Shown here: one piece after another, positions 47,501-59,035 of the stretch
Layout: the number at the start of each line of letters is the position of its first letter
How positions within the stretch are numbered: position 1 is the stretch's first letter
Source of the DNA: Phlebotomus papatasi
Lineage: Eukaryota > Arthropoda > Insecta > Diptera > Psychodidae
DNA length: 64,000 nt
Assembly (NCBI RefSeq): GCF_024763615.1
Contig: NC_077224.1
Location: 71,806,712-71,870,711, forward strand
Direction: 5' to 3'
The notes under the pieces: model-generated
The model's input: the letters and a program-made list of their open reading frames with translations, nothing else
The model's database searches: none
Told to the model about the DNA's origin: nothing
Translations under genes and position numbers: made by a program

Positions 47501-50500
47501 TGATTGGCCTCAGCTTCCGTCTGAATCAGCGACAGCTGGATCCACAGGAAGTCATCGGACGTCTTGGCAATGTCCGGATGCTGCTCCTGGATATCACACG
47601 AAGCCACAATGCAATAGACAACTCTCTTAAATGGATCAGTGGCATTCCGAATTTGTCTCTTGTACTGCGTCTTTATCTGCTGCTCCAACTTCGAACTAAT
47701 CTTCTGATCGGGCTTCCGGAATTTCTCCTCGAGCACCTGAATCACATCCTCATGCCCTGGCCCAATGTAATCCAGACACTTAAGTGCCGCCTGGATATCT
47801 CCACATCTCAGGCAATAGAAAACCATTGGCCAGATTGGCTTGCCCTCGATCCTTCCATCCTGCAGCCCAATGCAGTTCAAACTGTCCAAATCACCGAATC
47901 TCAGCCTAACAAAAGCACTGACCAAATTGTAAGTGTTGGGTACTCCGCCCAATTGAGCCTCCCGGAGATGCTCCGACACAACCGTGGACATGTAAACCTT
48001 ATACCGATGCTCCAAATACTTCTTAGCCTGCTGAATCAACTGCCCACTGTGAGTTCTCTGCCGCAGAGGATCCAAAATCCTCGCTGAAGGCATCACATTC
48101 ACCATGTACTTGACAATCTCCCACATCTCCGTAATCTTGGCATCATTGAACTCCTCGGCTACAAGAGCAAATTTCTGCACGAGATTCGGCCTCAGAACAC
48201 CCTCAATCACGACTCTATTGTACTCCAAGACTTCCCTGGCATAAGCCATCTCCTGACTACTCAGGCAAGATCTTCCAGTCACGGAAGTCTCATTGAGAAT
48301 CGTTTGTTCAGGACCTTTCTGGATATCTATCCAGCCCTGAGATGAACCGATCAAAGCATTCATCAGCTTCACCTTTTCCTCCCTCCAATCTGACACAATG
48401 TGATCCCATTTTTGTTTCTGGGCACTTTTGTAGGTCTTCAGGACAAAAGGTAATCTCAATTAGGGAGAGATTCTCATTGATATCGACAAAAGGGAGCTAC
48501 TCTTGATGAGGAAAGTCAAATAAAAATACTAAAGGCCGATTCTTCAGATTACGAGAATTGTCATAAGACAAACGTAATAAATTTCTGCATGAGAACAGTC
48601 GTACGACAATTGTCTTACGAGACTTGTCGTAAGAAAAATGTAATAAATGTCTGCATGAGAACAGTCGTACGAAAATTGACTTTTGAGACTTGTCATAAAA
48701 TCTTTGTAATAAATTTCTTCATGAGAACAGTCGTACAACAATTGTCTTAAGAGACTTGTCATAAAATAAATGTAATAAATTTCTACACGAGAATAGTCGC
48801 ACGACAATTGTCTTTCGAGACTTGTCATATGATAAATGTAATAAATTTCTACATGAGAATAGTCGTACGACAATTGTCTTTCCAGACTTGTCATAAGAAA
48901 ATTGTAATATATTTCTGCATGAGAACAGTCTTTCGAGACTTGTCTTAAGATAAATTTAATAAATGTATAAAATAGGAAAATAGTGATACAATTGTCTTAC
49001 GAGACTTGTCATAAGACAAATCTAATAAATGTCTACATGAGAACAGTCGTACGACAATTGTCTTTTGAGACTTGCAATAAGAAAATTGTAATAAATTTCT
49101 ACATGAGAACAGTCGTACGACAATTGTCTTACGAGACTTGTCATAAGATATTTGTAATAAATTTCTTCATGAGAACAGTCGTACGACAATTGTCCTTCGA
49201 GGCTTCTCGTATGATAAATGTAGTAAATTTCTAAATGATAAAAGTCGTACGAATGTCTCACGACACTTGTCATAAGATAAATGTAATAAATTTCTACATG
49301 AGAACAGTTGTACAACAATTGTCTTACGAGACTTGTCATGAGACAGATGTAATAAATTTCTACATGCGAATAATCGTACGACAATTGTCTTACAAGAATT
49401 GTCATAAGACAAATGTAATAAATTTCTACATGAGAACAGTCGTACAATAATTATTTTTCGAGTCTTGTCATAAGATAAATGTATTAAATGTCTACATGAG
49501 AATAGTCGTACGACAAGTCTTTCGAGACTTGTCAAAAGATAAATGTTATAAATTTTTACATGAGAACAGTCGTACGAAAATTGTCTTTCGAGACTTTTCG
49601 TAATACAAATGTAACAAATGTCTACATGAGAATAGTCGTACGATAATTGTGTTTCGAGACTTGTCATAAAATAAATGTAATAAATTTCTACATGAGAACA
49701 GTCGTACGACAATTGTTTTACGACAATTGTCTTACGTGACTTATCATAAAATAAATGTAATAAATGTCTACATGAGGATAGTCGTACGACAATTGTCTTT
49801 CGAGACTTGTCATAAGACAAATGTAATAAATTTCTACATGTGAACAGTCGTACGACAATTGTCTTACGAGACTTGTTAAAAGACAAATGTAATAAATTTC
49901 TACATGAGAACAGTCGTACGACAATTATATTTCGAGACTTATCATTAGACAAATATAATAAATTTCTACATGAGAATAGTCATACGGCAATTGTCTTTCG
50001 AGACTTGTCATAAAATATTTGTAAATAAATTTCTTCATGAGAACAGTCGTACGACAATTGTCTTTCGAGACCTGTCATAAAATAAATGTAATAAATTTCT
50101 ACATGAGAATAATCGTACGACAATTGTCTTACGATACTTGTTATTAGACAAATAGAATAAGTTTTTTTTACATAAGTAATGTAATTTTTTTGTACGTAAA
50201 TTGTTACACGAGATTTGTTATATTTCACAGAGCTTTCCGATATTCCGAAAACGATATAAAAACCTATAATTTTGACTATTTATCGTACGAGACTTGTCAA
50301 TTATTCTCCATGAAATTGTCATTAAAAAAATTATTCTAAGAAAAAATGTCATAAGGGAACAGAACCGAGTTTTCTAACAAATAATTTAACTGAATAAGCA
50401 GATGAATGTTTATCACGTTACTTATGGAATGAGTTACTTTACATTCTCTCCAAAACTTATTTTAACCATAAGCTCATGGTCATGACTATTCTCACTAAAT

Positions 50501-52296
50501 TTGTTAATATGACAATTCTCACATGTGTGCCAAATGCGTCCCCACGATTTAAAAATTCTAATCATATTTGAATCCGAAAACGGTCAAAAGAACTCCCGCA
50601 ATTTGGGGTTATATTTAACCTAACCTCAAAAACAAAGATCTTCTGATAAAAAGATATTTCCAATTTTAAAAGCCTTTTACAATTCTGCTTTTAAAATTCG
50701 CAAAATAAAAAAAAAGAAAACAAGATTAAAATTGTACATTCTGGAATTTTGAGGTTAAGTTCAAAATAACCTAAAAACTGTTTGGTTTAAATTAGCCATA
50801 ATGCCCAATATCACCAATTCTAACAAAACTTAACCTAAATCGATCTAAACACACAGAAAAAATTTGACTCTAAATTTAAGAATATATAAGACTCCGGGAA
50901 CTTAAATTGGACGTGAATCCCCGAGGTGTTTAAATTCAGAAGCTCTTTGCCAATGAAATGGGCTAGAATTAGAATCCCTATCTCTTTGACGGTAAGGGCT
51001 CGACAGACCTGAGGATTAGCCGAGAGACGGCTCAGCGTAATTTTATTAGAAATAATCGACAAACTACATTTCTATCATTTTCCACTAAGTCGTCTCTCGG
51101 CTTAAGTCGTAAGTGTGTCTAGGGCATAAGATATAGGGAGTTTAAGTTCAGCATTAGCTGAAAAATGAAAAATGTCTTGAGAATTGCAAATTACAATTAA
51201 AACTAAATGATCAAGAATTTAGGACTAGAGTATTGGCATTCATTGGATGGGATTTGAAATTAAATTCCTGGGTGTTTCTGTTTAAGTATTTTCCATTTTT
51301 CTGTATGAATGAAAGGCTTCAAAGAATATTGCTATTTCTTTCAAATAATTTATTTGGAATTTAACGAATTTAAGGTTATGTTAAATATAACCTGAAAACT
51401 CCAAACCAAAGGAAATTCAAAAGTTCACAAATTTTGTGTCCAGATGCTAGTTTTATTTATAAAATTTACCCATGTGGTGAAAGAATTTTTTTTGGAATAG
51501 TTTTAATTTTTAATTGAATTCATTGCGCTCCAATCTCAAATTTCGATTAGAGTATTGTGAGGTTAGGATCTGTTGTTCTGTTTAATAAAAATATTTATAA
51601 AGTTTAAAAATATTCTTTTTTTATGAAATCGTATAATTTATTAATTAAATGAACAAAAAAATCAATTTGGTTTTACAAATTCAATTTGTTCCTTTTGCAA
51701 TGTTTTAAGGTTATACTCAACATAACCTAGCATTCCAAATAATTTATAGGTTAAATAATGAGAACAAGGATGATAAAAATTTCACAATGCCTTTAATTGA
51801 AGGACTGGGACTTCTATTGTATTTCTCAGAGACAATTTCAGGGAAATAAGGCGAGAGATTTTTGAATCAGTGGATTCATCACAGATCTTTTCTACAGAAC
51901 CCATCAAGAGTAGCACCCTGATAATATCCTGAATATACCCTCACTCACCTCTTTGTGGACCTCCTCAATGACCGACAGGATAGCATTCTCCTTCTCATTC
52001 CGCAGAAAACTCTGAATGTCTGTATCCGCAATGGGATCCAGTGGCTCAAAAGTTTTCCGGGAACTCAGAGTTTCCAGCTTCTGTGTGATCTTGGGAAGAT
52101 CGATTCCCTTGGAACCCAACATGATGTGGGCCTGGGCGTCCTGGGAGCCCATCTCGGACTGAGTTACCCTCGAGTGGAGCTCCTGGGCAGCCATGAGGAC
52201 TTGCGGTAGCGTCCTCTCCATCTGCGGAATGTCCTCCGTGTTGGCCACTTCATTGGTCAGCCTCTGGGCTTGCTGCACGAGCATATTAAAATCCAT
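41531..52296 (-). CDS. Nup93: Nucleoporin Nup93
   Basis: Three exons on the minus strand, 52296-51949, 48435-46580 and 41768-41531, keep frame across GTGAGT/CTGAAG and GTAAGT/TTTTAG sites and give 813 residues (human 819). Exon 1 encodes the N-terminal region that contacts Nup62 complexes and Nup188/205 (MDFNMLVQQAQRL, later IMLGSKGIDLPKITQKLE and FEPLDPIADTDIQSFLRNE). Exon 2 encodes most of the alpha-solenoid (e.g. PIWPMVFYCLRCGD, YTSVLLSQVV). Exon 3 encodes the conserved end (DILLATMDILYSQYRAIKG, IPYRMPGDTNNQLVQ). Exon 2 appears to end in a stop because the donor GA|GTAAGT reads TAA in frame; splicing to exon 3 restores the family C-terminus. The start ATG fits the family. Nup93 is a core inner-ring scaffold of the nuclear pore. 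Intron 1 (3.5 kb) carries a 66-bp satellite, intron 2 (4.8 kb) a threefold tandem duplication. Confidence 0.96.
43054..43276. repeat. TAGGGTAAGTGTGCC element, copy 2 (Nup93 intron 2)
   Basis: A 223-bp shorter copy of 28225-28656 in reverse orientation. It ends in GAAATTTGGCACACTTACCC at the right and begins TAGGGTAAGTCGGTAAAGC at the left. Shared inner words include GTTCTAATCAACACTCCTTA and GGCGCTTGCATGCAACTATG (reverse relative to copy 1). Confidence 0.82.
44455..44735. repeat. Element with arms of 15-bp GCCAAAATCCCGAAA repeats, copy 2
   Basis: Second copy of the element at 10911-11163. The left arm has about seven tandem units of the GCCAAAATCCCGAAA type. The right arm has three in reverse (TTCGGGATTTTGGC). 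The core shares GGGATGAAATTATATGGAGG, CAATCGTGGGAGTAGCTGTG and ACACTTTTAAGAATTCGGG with copy 1. Located in Nup93 intron 2. Confidence 0.8.
45197..46385. repeat. Threefold tandem duplication of a ~400-bp unit
   Basis: Three successive copies start near 45199, 45589 and 45997, each opening with CTAAATTATTRATTTAAAAT and then ATATTCTCTAATAAATTGG. Each holds TAATTGAGGTTAGCATCTA, TAAGGTACAGTTTG or a close variant, a central GGTTATGTTCAGCATAACCT palindrome, and GAGGTTAGAACAAACATAACC near its end. Copy three is the most worn. All are inside Nup93 intron 2, near its donor. No coding content. Confidence 0.88.
48545..50165. repeat. 66-bp satellite in Nup93 intron 1
   Basis: About 24 units of ~66 bp. 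A unit reads, in part, AATAAATTTCTACATGAGAA then CAGTCGTACGACAATTGTCT and TACGAGACTTGTCATAAGAC. Each intact unit contains two perfect 10-bp palindromes sharing GAC: GTCGTACGAC and GACAATTGTC. Because 66 is a multiple of three, frames stay open on both strands (up to ~260 codons) with a 22-residue period; these are products of periodicity and lie wholly within an intron. Some units are truncated or expanded, e.g. near 48920-48990 and 49720. Confidence 0.94.
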
Positions 52297-52467
52297 CTTG
52301 ACACTTTGAGCACTTCCTGCAGCCGGAAAATCTGGATAACTTGAACACTGAAACACACGCTTTTTTCCCGGCAATTTGGGACACTTTTGACAGTTCTTTT
52401 TGCATTTGGGACACTTTGTGAAATTCACCACTCGGCCATGTTTTGTAAACAAATCCACGAGGATAAA
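52297..52467. promoter_or_regulatory. Bidirectional promoter between Nup93 and WDR6
   Basis: Only 171 bp separate the start codons of the divergent Nup93 (-) and WDR6 (+) genes, so both 5' UTRs and core promoters must fit here. The interval is more GC-rich than nearby introns and lacks an evident TATA box, as is common for paired housekeeping genes. Confidence 0.7.
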
Positions 52468-55426
52468 ATGTTAATTGCGGATTCTGTGGCTGTAAAAGTG
52501 AATAATTCCCAGGAGGTTTTTATCGGTGAGGAACAAAAATACTTCAGGGATAAGCTAACTACAATTTTGGGTATTTTTCAGGTGTGGGAAATCATCTTAA
52601 GTACGTGAAATTTGAAAATGGTGAGAGGAATGTTCAGTGGTTTGACACTCAATTCCGAGGGAAGATCCTCGGGATTGAGATTGTGAGGGATACTCTGGGC
52701 TGTTTTGTCCTTGTTCATGGTGGGAGGTACCTTGCTGTCTTTGAATTGGTGGAAGGAAGTCTGCAAAGGCTTTCCGGATGCCAATTTTCAGACCTAATCA
52801 GTAGTGTTCACTGTGAAAATGACTTGAGTAATATTTGTGTGATTACTGGCCACAATATCGCTCTTCTGGTCAACTTTCGAGAATCTCTGGAAGTGACTAA
52901 GAAGGCTAAGTGCGAGGATAATTCCACACTGTACTGTTCTCATGTAGAAGGGGCCAAATGGGAGGATTTTGTTGTGTATTCGGGAACAGCTCTTGGGGAT
53001 GTCATTCTCTGGAAACCATCCGATATTCAGGCTGGAATCCTTCATAGATTCACAGCTCACAAGGTCAGACCCTTCCTACATTTCTCAAATAACATTTTCT
53101 GAACCTCAAATAAATTTTTCAGGGGGTTGTTTTCTCAATAGAAACAGATAAAAATCTCCTGGTAACAACTTCCGATGACAGATCTGCCAGGATCTGGAGG
53201 AAGGATAAACTAAATGGTTCGAGTTTGGTGTCTCTATACGGACACAAATCTCGAGTCTTCAAGAGCAAAATAATCGAAAAGAACGGCCTAAAATTCATCC
53301 TGACAATCGGAGAGGATTCAAATCTCTGCGTCTGGCACGAATCCGGTAAGTTTCTCTTCCGGAAAACCCTTTTCAGTGGAGCTGTGATCTGGAATTTGGA
53401 CCACGATCCAAATACAGACACAGTCTTCACCTCGGGAAGCGATGGAAATGTTAAGAAAATAAATTTGAAGGAGATCCTTGAGAAAGGAATCACAGAGATT
53501 CCAAGAAAGCCCCTCCTGGACGAAAAAATCTCAAAAATTCTCTTCCTGGACTCCGAAACGATCCTCGTGATCGCGTCGGAAATGTTTCTGCTAAAGCAGG
53601 AAATTTCTGGTGAGTGGAAGCCCAGCAAAAAGATCCCAATTCCTGAAATTTATATTTCCCTGATTGAAAATGTTAATGGGAACATCTTAATTTGTTCAAA
53701 TCACGAGGCTAGAATCCTTCAAATATCTTCCGGAATACCCCAGGAAGAGATTAGAAATGCCAATCTTCTCGAAGGATTGATCAGAACCTTCTATCTAATC
53801 GCTCCCGGAGAATTTTTCTTCGTGGACGATCGAGGAAATTGCGCAATAACAAATAAATCCCTAAAAGTCCTCAATCAATTTTCCATTTCCATTTGCAAAG
53901 ATCTCTGGTACACAAAATGGATAACTGTGGCCAGAAAATTCGGAGAATTCCTCCTCTTGGGAGATCGATCTGGCAATCTTCATCTCTGGAGGGTTTTAGC
54001 GGGAGAAATCATAAAGAAATGTGAGGTTAGGAGTGTTCATGGGAATTTGGGAGTCACCCAGGTGTTTCCGGAAGAAGATTCCGAAATATCTGCAAGGTTT
54101 TGGACTTCCGGAAGGGATGGAATTCTTAGGAAATTCCATTTTGATAAATTTCATGAAAGTTTCAATGAAATTTTCACAGAAAAAGTCCCTATCACCTGGG
54201 TTGAGAGGATTATCCAGTTGAAAACCGGACAGAAAGTAATTCTGGGCTTCAATGATGAGAATCTGGTAGCTTGGGATAGAAATCAAGGGATCATCTTTCA
54301 ACTCTGCACGGGAGGGGGGCATAAATACTGGGATTTTGCAATAAATCCAGCCCAAGATTGTGCAAGTGTCTTGAGTGTTTGGGACAAGCAACCATTCCTG
54401 GACAAATTTTCCCTTCCGGAAACTAACTTCCAGGAAATCCCATGTCACAACTGGCACTCAAAATCCTGCAATTCTGTAGAAATCCTCAAAGACAATTCAG
54501 GAAAATTCGGAAAACCCCTTTTAATATCCGGAGGAGACGATAATGTCCTTAGAATAAATTTCTTAGGCAACGAACTAATCCCAGTGAGTGAAGTTGTACC
54601 TCACATAAGTAACATTCGAGCTATCAAGGTCAAAAACCTCCAGGAAAATATATTCCTGGCCATTTCCGTTGGAGGAAGAGCTCAAATCTGCCTCACAAAG
54701 ATCCTCCTCAACGATAAACCAGAAGTCCAAGAATACCTAAACTTTATGTTGAAATCTAAGGATTTCCGGAAAAATCGACAGAAGATAGACTTTTGTCCAG
54801 AAACAAGATTCATGTGCTTGACCATAGACGAAATAGATATTTTCATCGGATGTTCTGATGGATACATCAGAAAATTCACTCTCCAGAACGAAAAGATCTC
54901 CCTGGTCTCATCAGTTTTTTACGGAAGATGTATCCTAAACATCCAAATAATTGAATACCTGGACAATAAAGTCCTTATAACGATGGGAACTGATGGAAAA
55001 ATCATTTTATGGGACACTAAAAACTTCCTGGAGGATTCCCTGCCAATTTACAGCATTCTTCATCACGAAAGTGGCATCAATTGCTTTGATATTTGGGCAG
55101 AAGATGGAAAATTTACATTACTAACTGGAGGAGATGACCAGAAGATCACTAAAAGTGTTTTTCATTTTGAAAATGGAAGAGTTATTCAAGATGAAACTCC
55201 CAAGACAGCTTTCTTGCATTTTGCTCAAGTGACAGGGATTAAGATTGCAAATCCAGATACATTTTACTCAACAAGCGTGGATCAGAGGGTAATAAAAGGA
55301 AATTTACATAAACTGACTTCAGAAAGTGAGAGATTTACATCAGTTTCGGACTTGAAAGGACTTAATTTACTCAGTGATCGAGAAGTTCTGGTTTTTGGTG
55401 CTGGTGTAGAGTCTATAGAATTTTAA
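52468..55426 (+). CDS. WDR6: WDR6, WD40 partner of tRNA 2'-O-methyltransferase
   Basis: Three exons, 52468-52525, 52582-53063 and 53123-55426, with introns of 56 and 59 bp, give 947 residues (human WDR6 about 1120). The start MLIADSVAVKV precedes blades of a multi-WD40 protein. Recognisable family segments are VTTSDDRSARIWR, the following YGHKSRVFKSKI (~219-230) and TIGEDSNLCVWHESG (~241-255), with later blades such as TSGSDGNVKKINL, DRSGNLHLWRV, ISGGDDNVLRI and TMGTDGKIILWDTK. In human cells WDR6 binds FTSJ1 to methylate the wobble base ribose of some tRNAs (yeast Trm734/Rtt10); function here is inferred from that. It shares a 171-bp promoter gap with Nup93. The stop codon overlaps an AATAAA at 55425-55431. 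Confidence 0.9.
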
Positions 55427-56504
55427 ATAAATATTTTATATCCAAAAAAAGTAAAGAATATTTTTGTTGGAATTGGAAGATTCTAAGTATCCTTTCTGGT
55501 GTCCGGAGCAAATGTCTTACTCAGCGCTCCTCGAATTTTTGAATTATTTTTTTTGTTCTAGAAGTTTTATACGATAAAAATAACAAGCCCTATAGAGCAT
55601 ATTTCTCAAGTGATTTGGATGAATTAGAACATTGGATTTGACATGAAGGTCCTTTGAAAATTTATAAATTAAAAGCGATTTTGAACCCGTTTATGACCGA
55701 TAATTATTTTTAGTATAGAGTTACACTTTACACATCCTGCGTTATCTTGAGTCTTTTAGACCTTTTAGACAATCTGATAGGCGATCTAATTTCCAAAGTA
55801 ATTAAATCGATTCGAATTGGTTAAATCAGTTGTAGAATCGAAATTATAAATTTAGCAGCTCCATCTAGGAAACTACAGGGATCCCTGGGATTATATACAC
55901 ATTTTCAGCATAGAAAAAATTGCATAAAATGGCATTACGCATCCAGAAAATTTGCATATTCACAGGATATTTTTTTCGAATAATTTACAGAAACGCTGTA
56001 ATTAGTGGAAAATATTCTTGGAGCCAATTTTTTGGGTTATTCTAAGAAGAAATGAATTTAAAATTTAGTTTGTAAAGGTGTAAAGGTGTTTCAAAAAAGA
56101 AAAAAATGTTTTGTCGTTCAGTTGTTCTGGCAACACTAAAAGGTCGCCAATTTCTTTTTGCTGATTTTCTATTTTTAACTGTTTTAGAACTTTCTTCATA
56201 TGCATTTTTGGATGCCGTACTGGTATGTTTTTTAAATTGTTGAGAAACTTTCAAAAGATTAGCCTTTGTTTATTACTTTTAAATGCCTTATGCTGAAAAT
56301 GGTCTTGGAATTTTTGGTAAATGTCTGAGAAATAAAATAAAATTTACGGCACTAGTTTTTGAATTGAGACGCGGGCCTTGACAAACTTGAGGATTAGCCG
56401 AGAGACAGCTTAGAGTAATTATATTCGAAATAATGTTTGCACCACATTTCTATCAATTTCCACTAAGCCGTTGTGATGGATCGGTAAAGTCACCATAGAG
56501 TAAA
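55427..56504. other. 3' flank of WDR6; no gene seen
   Basis: Unique AT-rich sequence. The words GGATTAGCCGAGAGACRGCT (56391-56410) and CATTTCTATCAWTTTCCACTAAG (56448-56470) also occur at 51012-51100 in Nup93 intron 1 with a similar spacing, so a dispersed repeat with CGTCTCTCGGCT ends is present at both places. No exon recognised. Confidence 0.5.
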
Positions 56505-57362
56505 TTAAGCTAATTCAAAACCTGTCCTAAATGGAAATTTTTTACTATTCCAAACGGAAACGTCATTGTTTTCATGATAAATACAGTACTAAATTACTAT
56601 ATTTATATATTTTCTATACCACAGTTTCATTATTTAGTTAATTTTCCTCCAAATAAAGCGAAAATCCATTCATATTCATAAATTTTAATTTGTTAATTTC
56701 TCAGAAAAATTAAAAGTGTACCTTTTCACCATCGAATTTTTCATCGATCGACCATGTTTTCCAATGAAAAACACAATGAGGTGACTGTTGTTTATTCGTT
56801 TTGTTTAACATTTTTGTCATATTTCTGGCTAATTTTAGTTAAATTAAGTGTTAATCTTTATTGTTAACGGTACGTCAAGTTTTCAAATGAAATAATTACC
56901 TATTTCCTGAACAAAAAGGGTTTTTCTGAAGTGCCTGTAAATGCTTCAATAGGAAAACTTGGAAATATGATCTTTTGGAGAGATTTTCTTATGGTTTTAG
57001 ATGAGAAAGGAGTAAAGACCAGGAATAAGAACAAATCCTACACTCAAGAGCAATTCAACAAGTTTTTGGAAGCCTTTCGTCGCGGTTTCAGTTACACTGT
57101 TTGACTCCAATTAGAAAATTTCTCTTGTCTCCATTTGGATTAATTTGTTTCCAATAGAAGCATTTTACGCTCACGTATTTTTCTTGTGTTTAAGAAGTTT
57201 TCAAATTATATCTAAAGAATTTTCACTAAACAGTAACATTCTAGAGGGGTCAAGGAGCAAATTTAAGTAATTGTTTTCAGAAAAGATATGAACTTAATGT
57301 GTTGAATCTTCTGTCAAAGTTAAAGCGTCTGGAAATGGTTTTGAATTAGGACATTTACCCTA
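56505..57362 (+). mobile_element. TAGGGTAAAT inverted-repeat element, copy 2
   Basis: 858-bp counterpart, in opposite orientation, of 15144-16021. Its right end is GAATTAGGACATTTACCCTA and its left end GTAAATTAAGCTAATTCAAA. It contains a 37-codon frame at 56991-57104 that begins MVLDEKGVKTRNKNKSYTQE and continues EQFNKFLEAFRRGFS, resembling the extreme N-terminus of Psq/pogo transposases such as the one at 36546. This suggests an internally deleted pogo relative. Confidence 0.82.
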
Positions 57363-58174
57363 GTCACTGAACTTAATTTATTTGACATCATTGACTTTAA
57401 TTCATCTTAAATTTTTTGTGTGATTATTTTTTTTTAAACATACTATTTAATTTAATAGTGTAACTACACAAGAAAAGAATTTGTTGCCCAGAAATCAAAT
57501 CACAAAAGAAAATGAAGGAAAATATTATGAAAATTAATGCAGTATCAAACTTTCTCTGCATAACTTCATGCAAAACTCTTGCATGACTATAACCATTTTT
57601 CTTTTCCATTCTGTCTTCTTATTCGGAAAATGAATTATGGTTCACTTTGGTATTATTGGTTTGACTTTAAGGAATTTATGGGATTTATAGTTACTTTTAA
57701 GTTTTTTATTGAATAAAATTAATTGTTTTATTGGTAATAATGAATTATTTATTGATCAAAAATTATGATATATCGGTTATATTTACTATATGCTGTCAGT
57801 ATTGTCTTTTAAATTCTTTTTGACTTTAATTTTAATATGTGCAACGGGTAAAATATCACGTTATCATATCTTCCTTGAAATTTTCATTTCGGAAAACAAT
57901 TTTTCCAACCCCTTTCAAACTCTAAATTCTAAAAATTTGCCCTTTAACTTTTTGGCGGGAACTTATCCCATTGAAGTGGTGAATAGTGCGAAAGAGACAA
58001 CAATCTTCTGTCCAAACATCTGTGATGTGTCAAAAAGTGTAAATGTGTGTGTAACAGTGATGTTTTGGAACTATAAAATTTTGTGTTAAAAATGTTAATT
58101 AATTTTCTGTGGCTGCAGAAAAGAGATCAGTGATTGAAATCATAATAGAGACACTGTGACGCAATCTCTGAAAA
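57363..58174. promoter_or_regulatory. Upstream region of the golgin gene
   Basis: No coding exon recognised. A 99-codon open frame at 57790-58089 starts with a hydrophobic stretch but has no known domain and is not called. The final part before 58175 presumably carries the golgin 5' UTR. Confidence 0.35.
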
Positions 58175-59035
58175 ATGTCGTGGCTCAATTTAGACAGCCT
58201 GAACAATATAAAAGGGCAAATAACAAAGGTGATCCAAGACACTGTGGTTCAGCCTGTCCAGGAAGATGATGAGGTTGACCACGTAGCCAAATTAGAAAAT
58301 GCCACCAGAAGAGTCGAGGAGCTCACTGAGCTATGCACCACGCAGGATCAGGAGGTAAAATCCTGAAATTTTTCTCTGATTTCTGAGGTTTTTCTGGAAA
58401 AAAATGGTATAAATATCACGAAAGGGGCTTTGAGGTTAGGTCTCTTTGTTTTTCTTTTGAGAAAAACATTCGAATTTTCCCATATTTCATCAGTTTTCCA
58501 CATCAAAATCTTCAGCAAAGGCTAGGGCAGCTCTTCTAGAACCTTTATCGATAGAGATATTGAAGAATTATATCGATACCTTTGCGGAAGAGGCAGCCTT
58601 ATCTGCTTATTCTTCTGACCCTTCCCCAAATGTTCACCCCTCAATATTTATCCAGCACTTCAGCTGGTTTTTCCAGGAAAAAATCCAGGGATTTTAGTTA
58701 TATACCCGTTTTCCTTATCAGAGACATTTACGATGATAAAACATTCCATATGTCATCTCCAATCTCGATAATCTTTCCCCTTTCGAGGAAAGCCCTAAAA
58801 CACAACTTTTGCATTTTCCAACCATTTGATAAACCATCCTCTTTGATTTACAATTCGAATAAAAAGCAATTAATGCTATTATCACGCATAATTTAGGAAA
58901 GATAGAGTTAATAGAGGTGATTCTAGAAATTTATGGCATTCTCTTCTGCAGCTCACGACACTTCGAAGGCAGATTCTTGAATTACAGCAACAGCAGCAAC
59001 ATGCAAAAGTTGCTGAATGTGTAGCCGGAAAGTCG
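58175..59035 (+). CDS. Golgin N-terminus, GMAP-210/TRIP11-like (partial)
   Basis: Two exons are visible, 58175-58354 and 58952-59035, both ending in phase 0 at GTAAAA and GTGAGT donors, together 88 codons. The gene then continues in an intron of at least 4.9 kb and leaves the window. The protein begins MSWLNLDSLNNIKGQITK, a short amphipathic stretch followed by a region with coiled-coil character (KLENATRRVEELTEL, then TLRRQILELQQQQQ). This recalls GMAP-210, whose first ~38 residues sense curved membranes and whose remainder is a long coiled coil tethering vesicles at the cis-Golgi. Other golgins also start MSW, so the assignment rests on the start plus the KGQIT and LTEL..TQDQEL pattern and stays provisional. 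Confidence 0.62.

Noticed and set aside
49167..49952. Minus-strand open frame of about 260 codons with 22-residue repeats
   Set aside because: It lies in Nup93 intron 1 and is produced by the 66-bp satellite period; open frames exist on both strands.
48545..50165. CRISPR-like regular repeats
   Set aside because: The repeats are directly tandem with no unique spacers, and the genome is eukaryotic.
57790..58089. 99-codon frame with a hydrophobic start, possible secreted peptide
   Set aside because: No recognisable family and no splice or conservation support; it directly precedes the golgin gene and could be chance or 5' flanking sequence.
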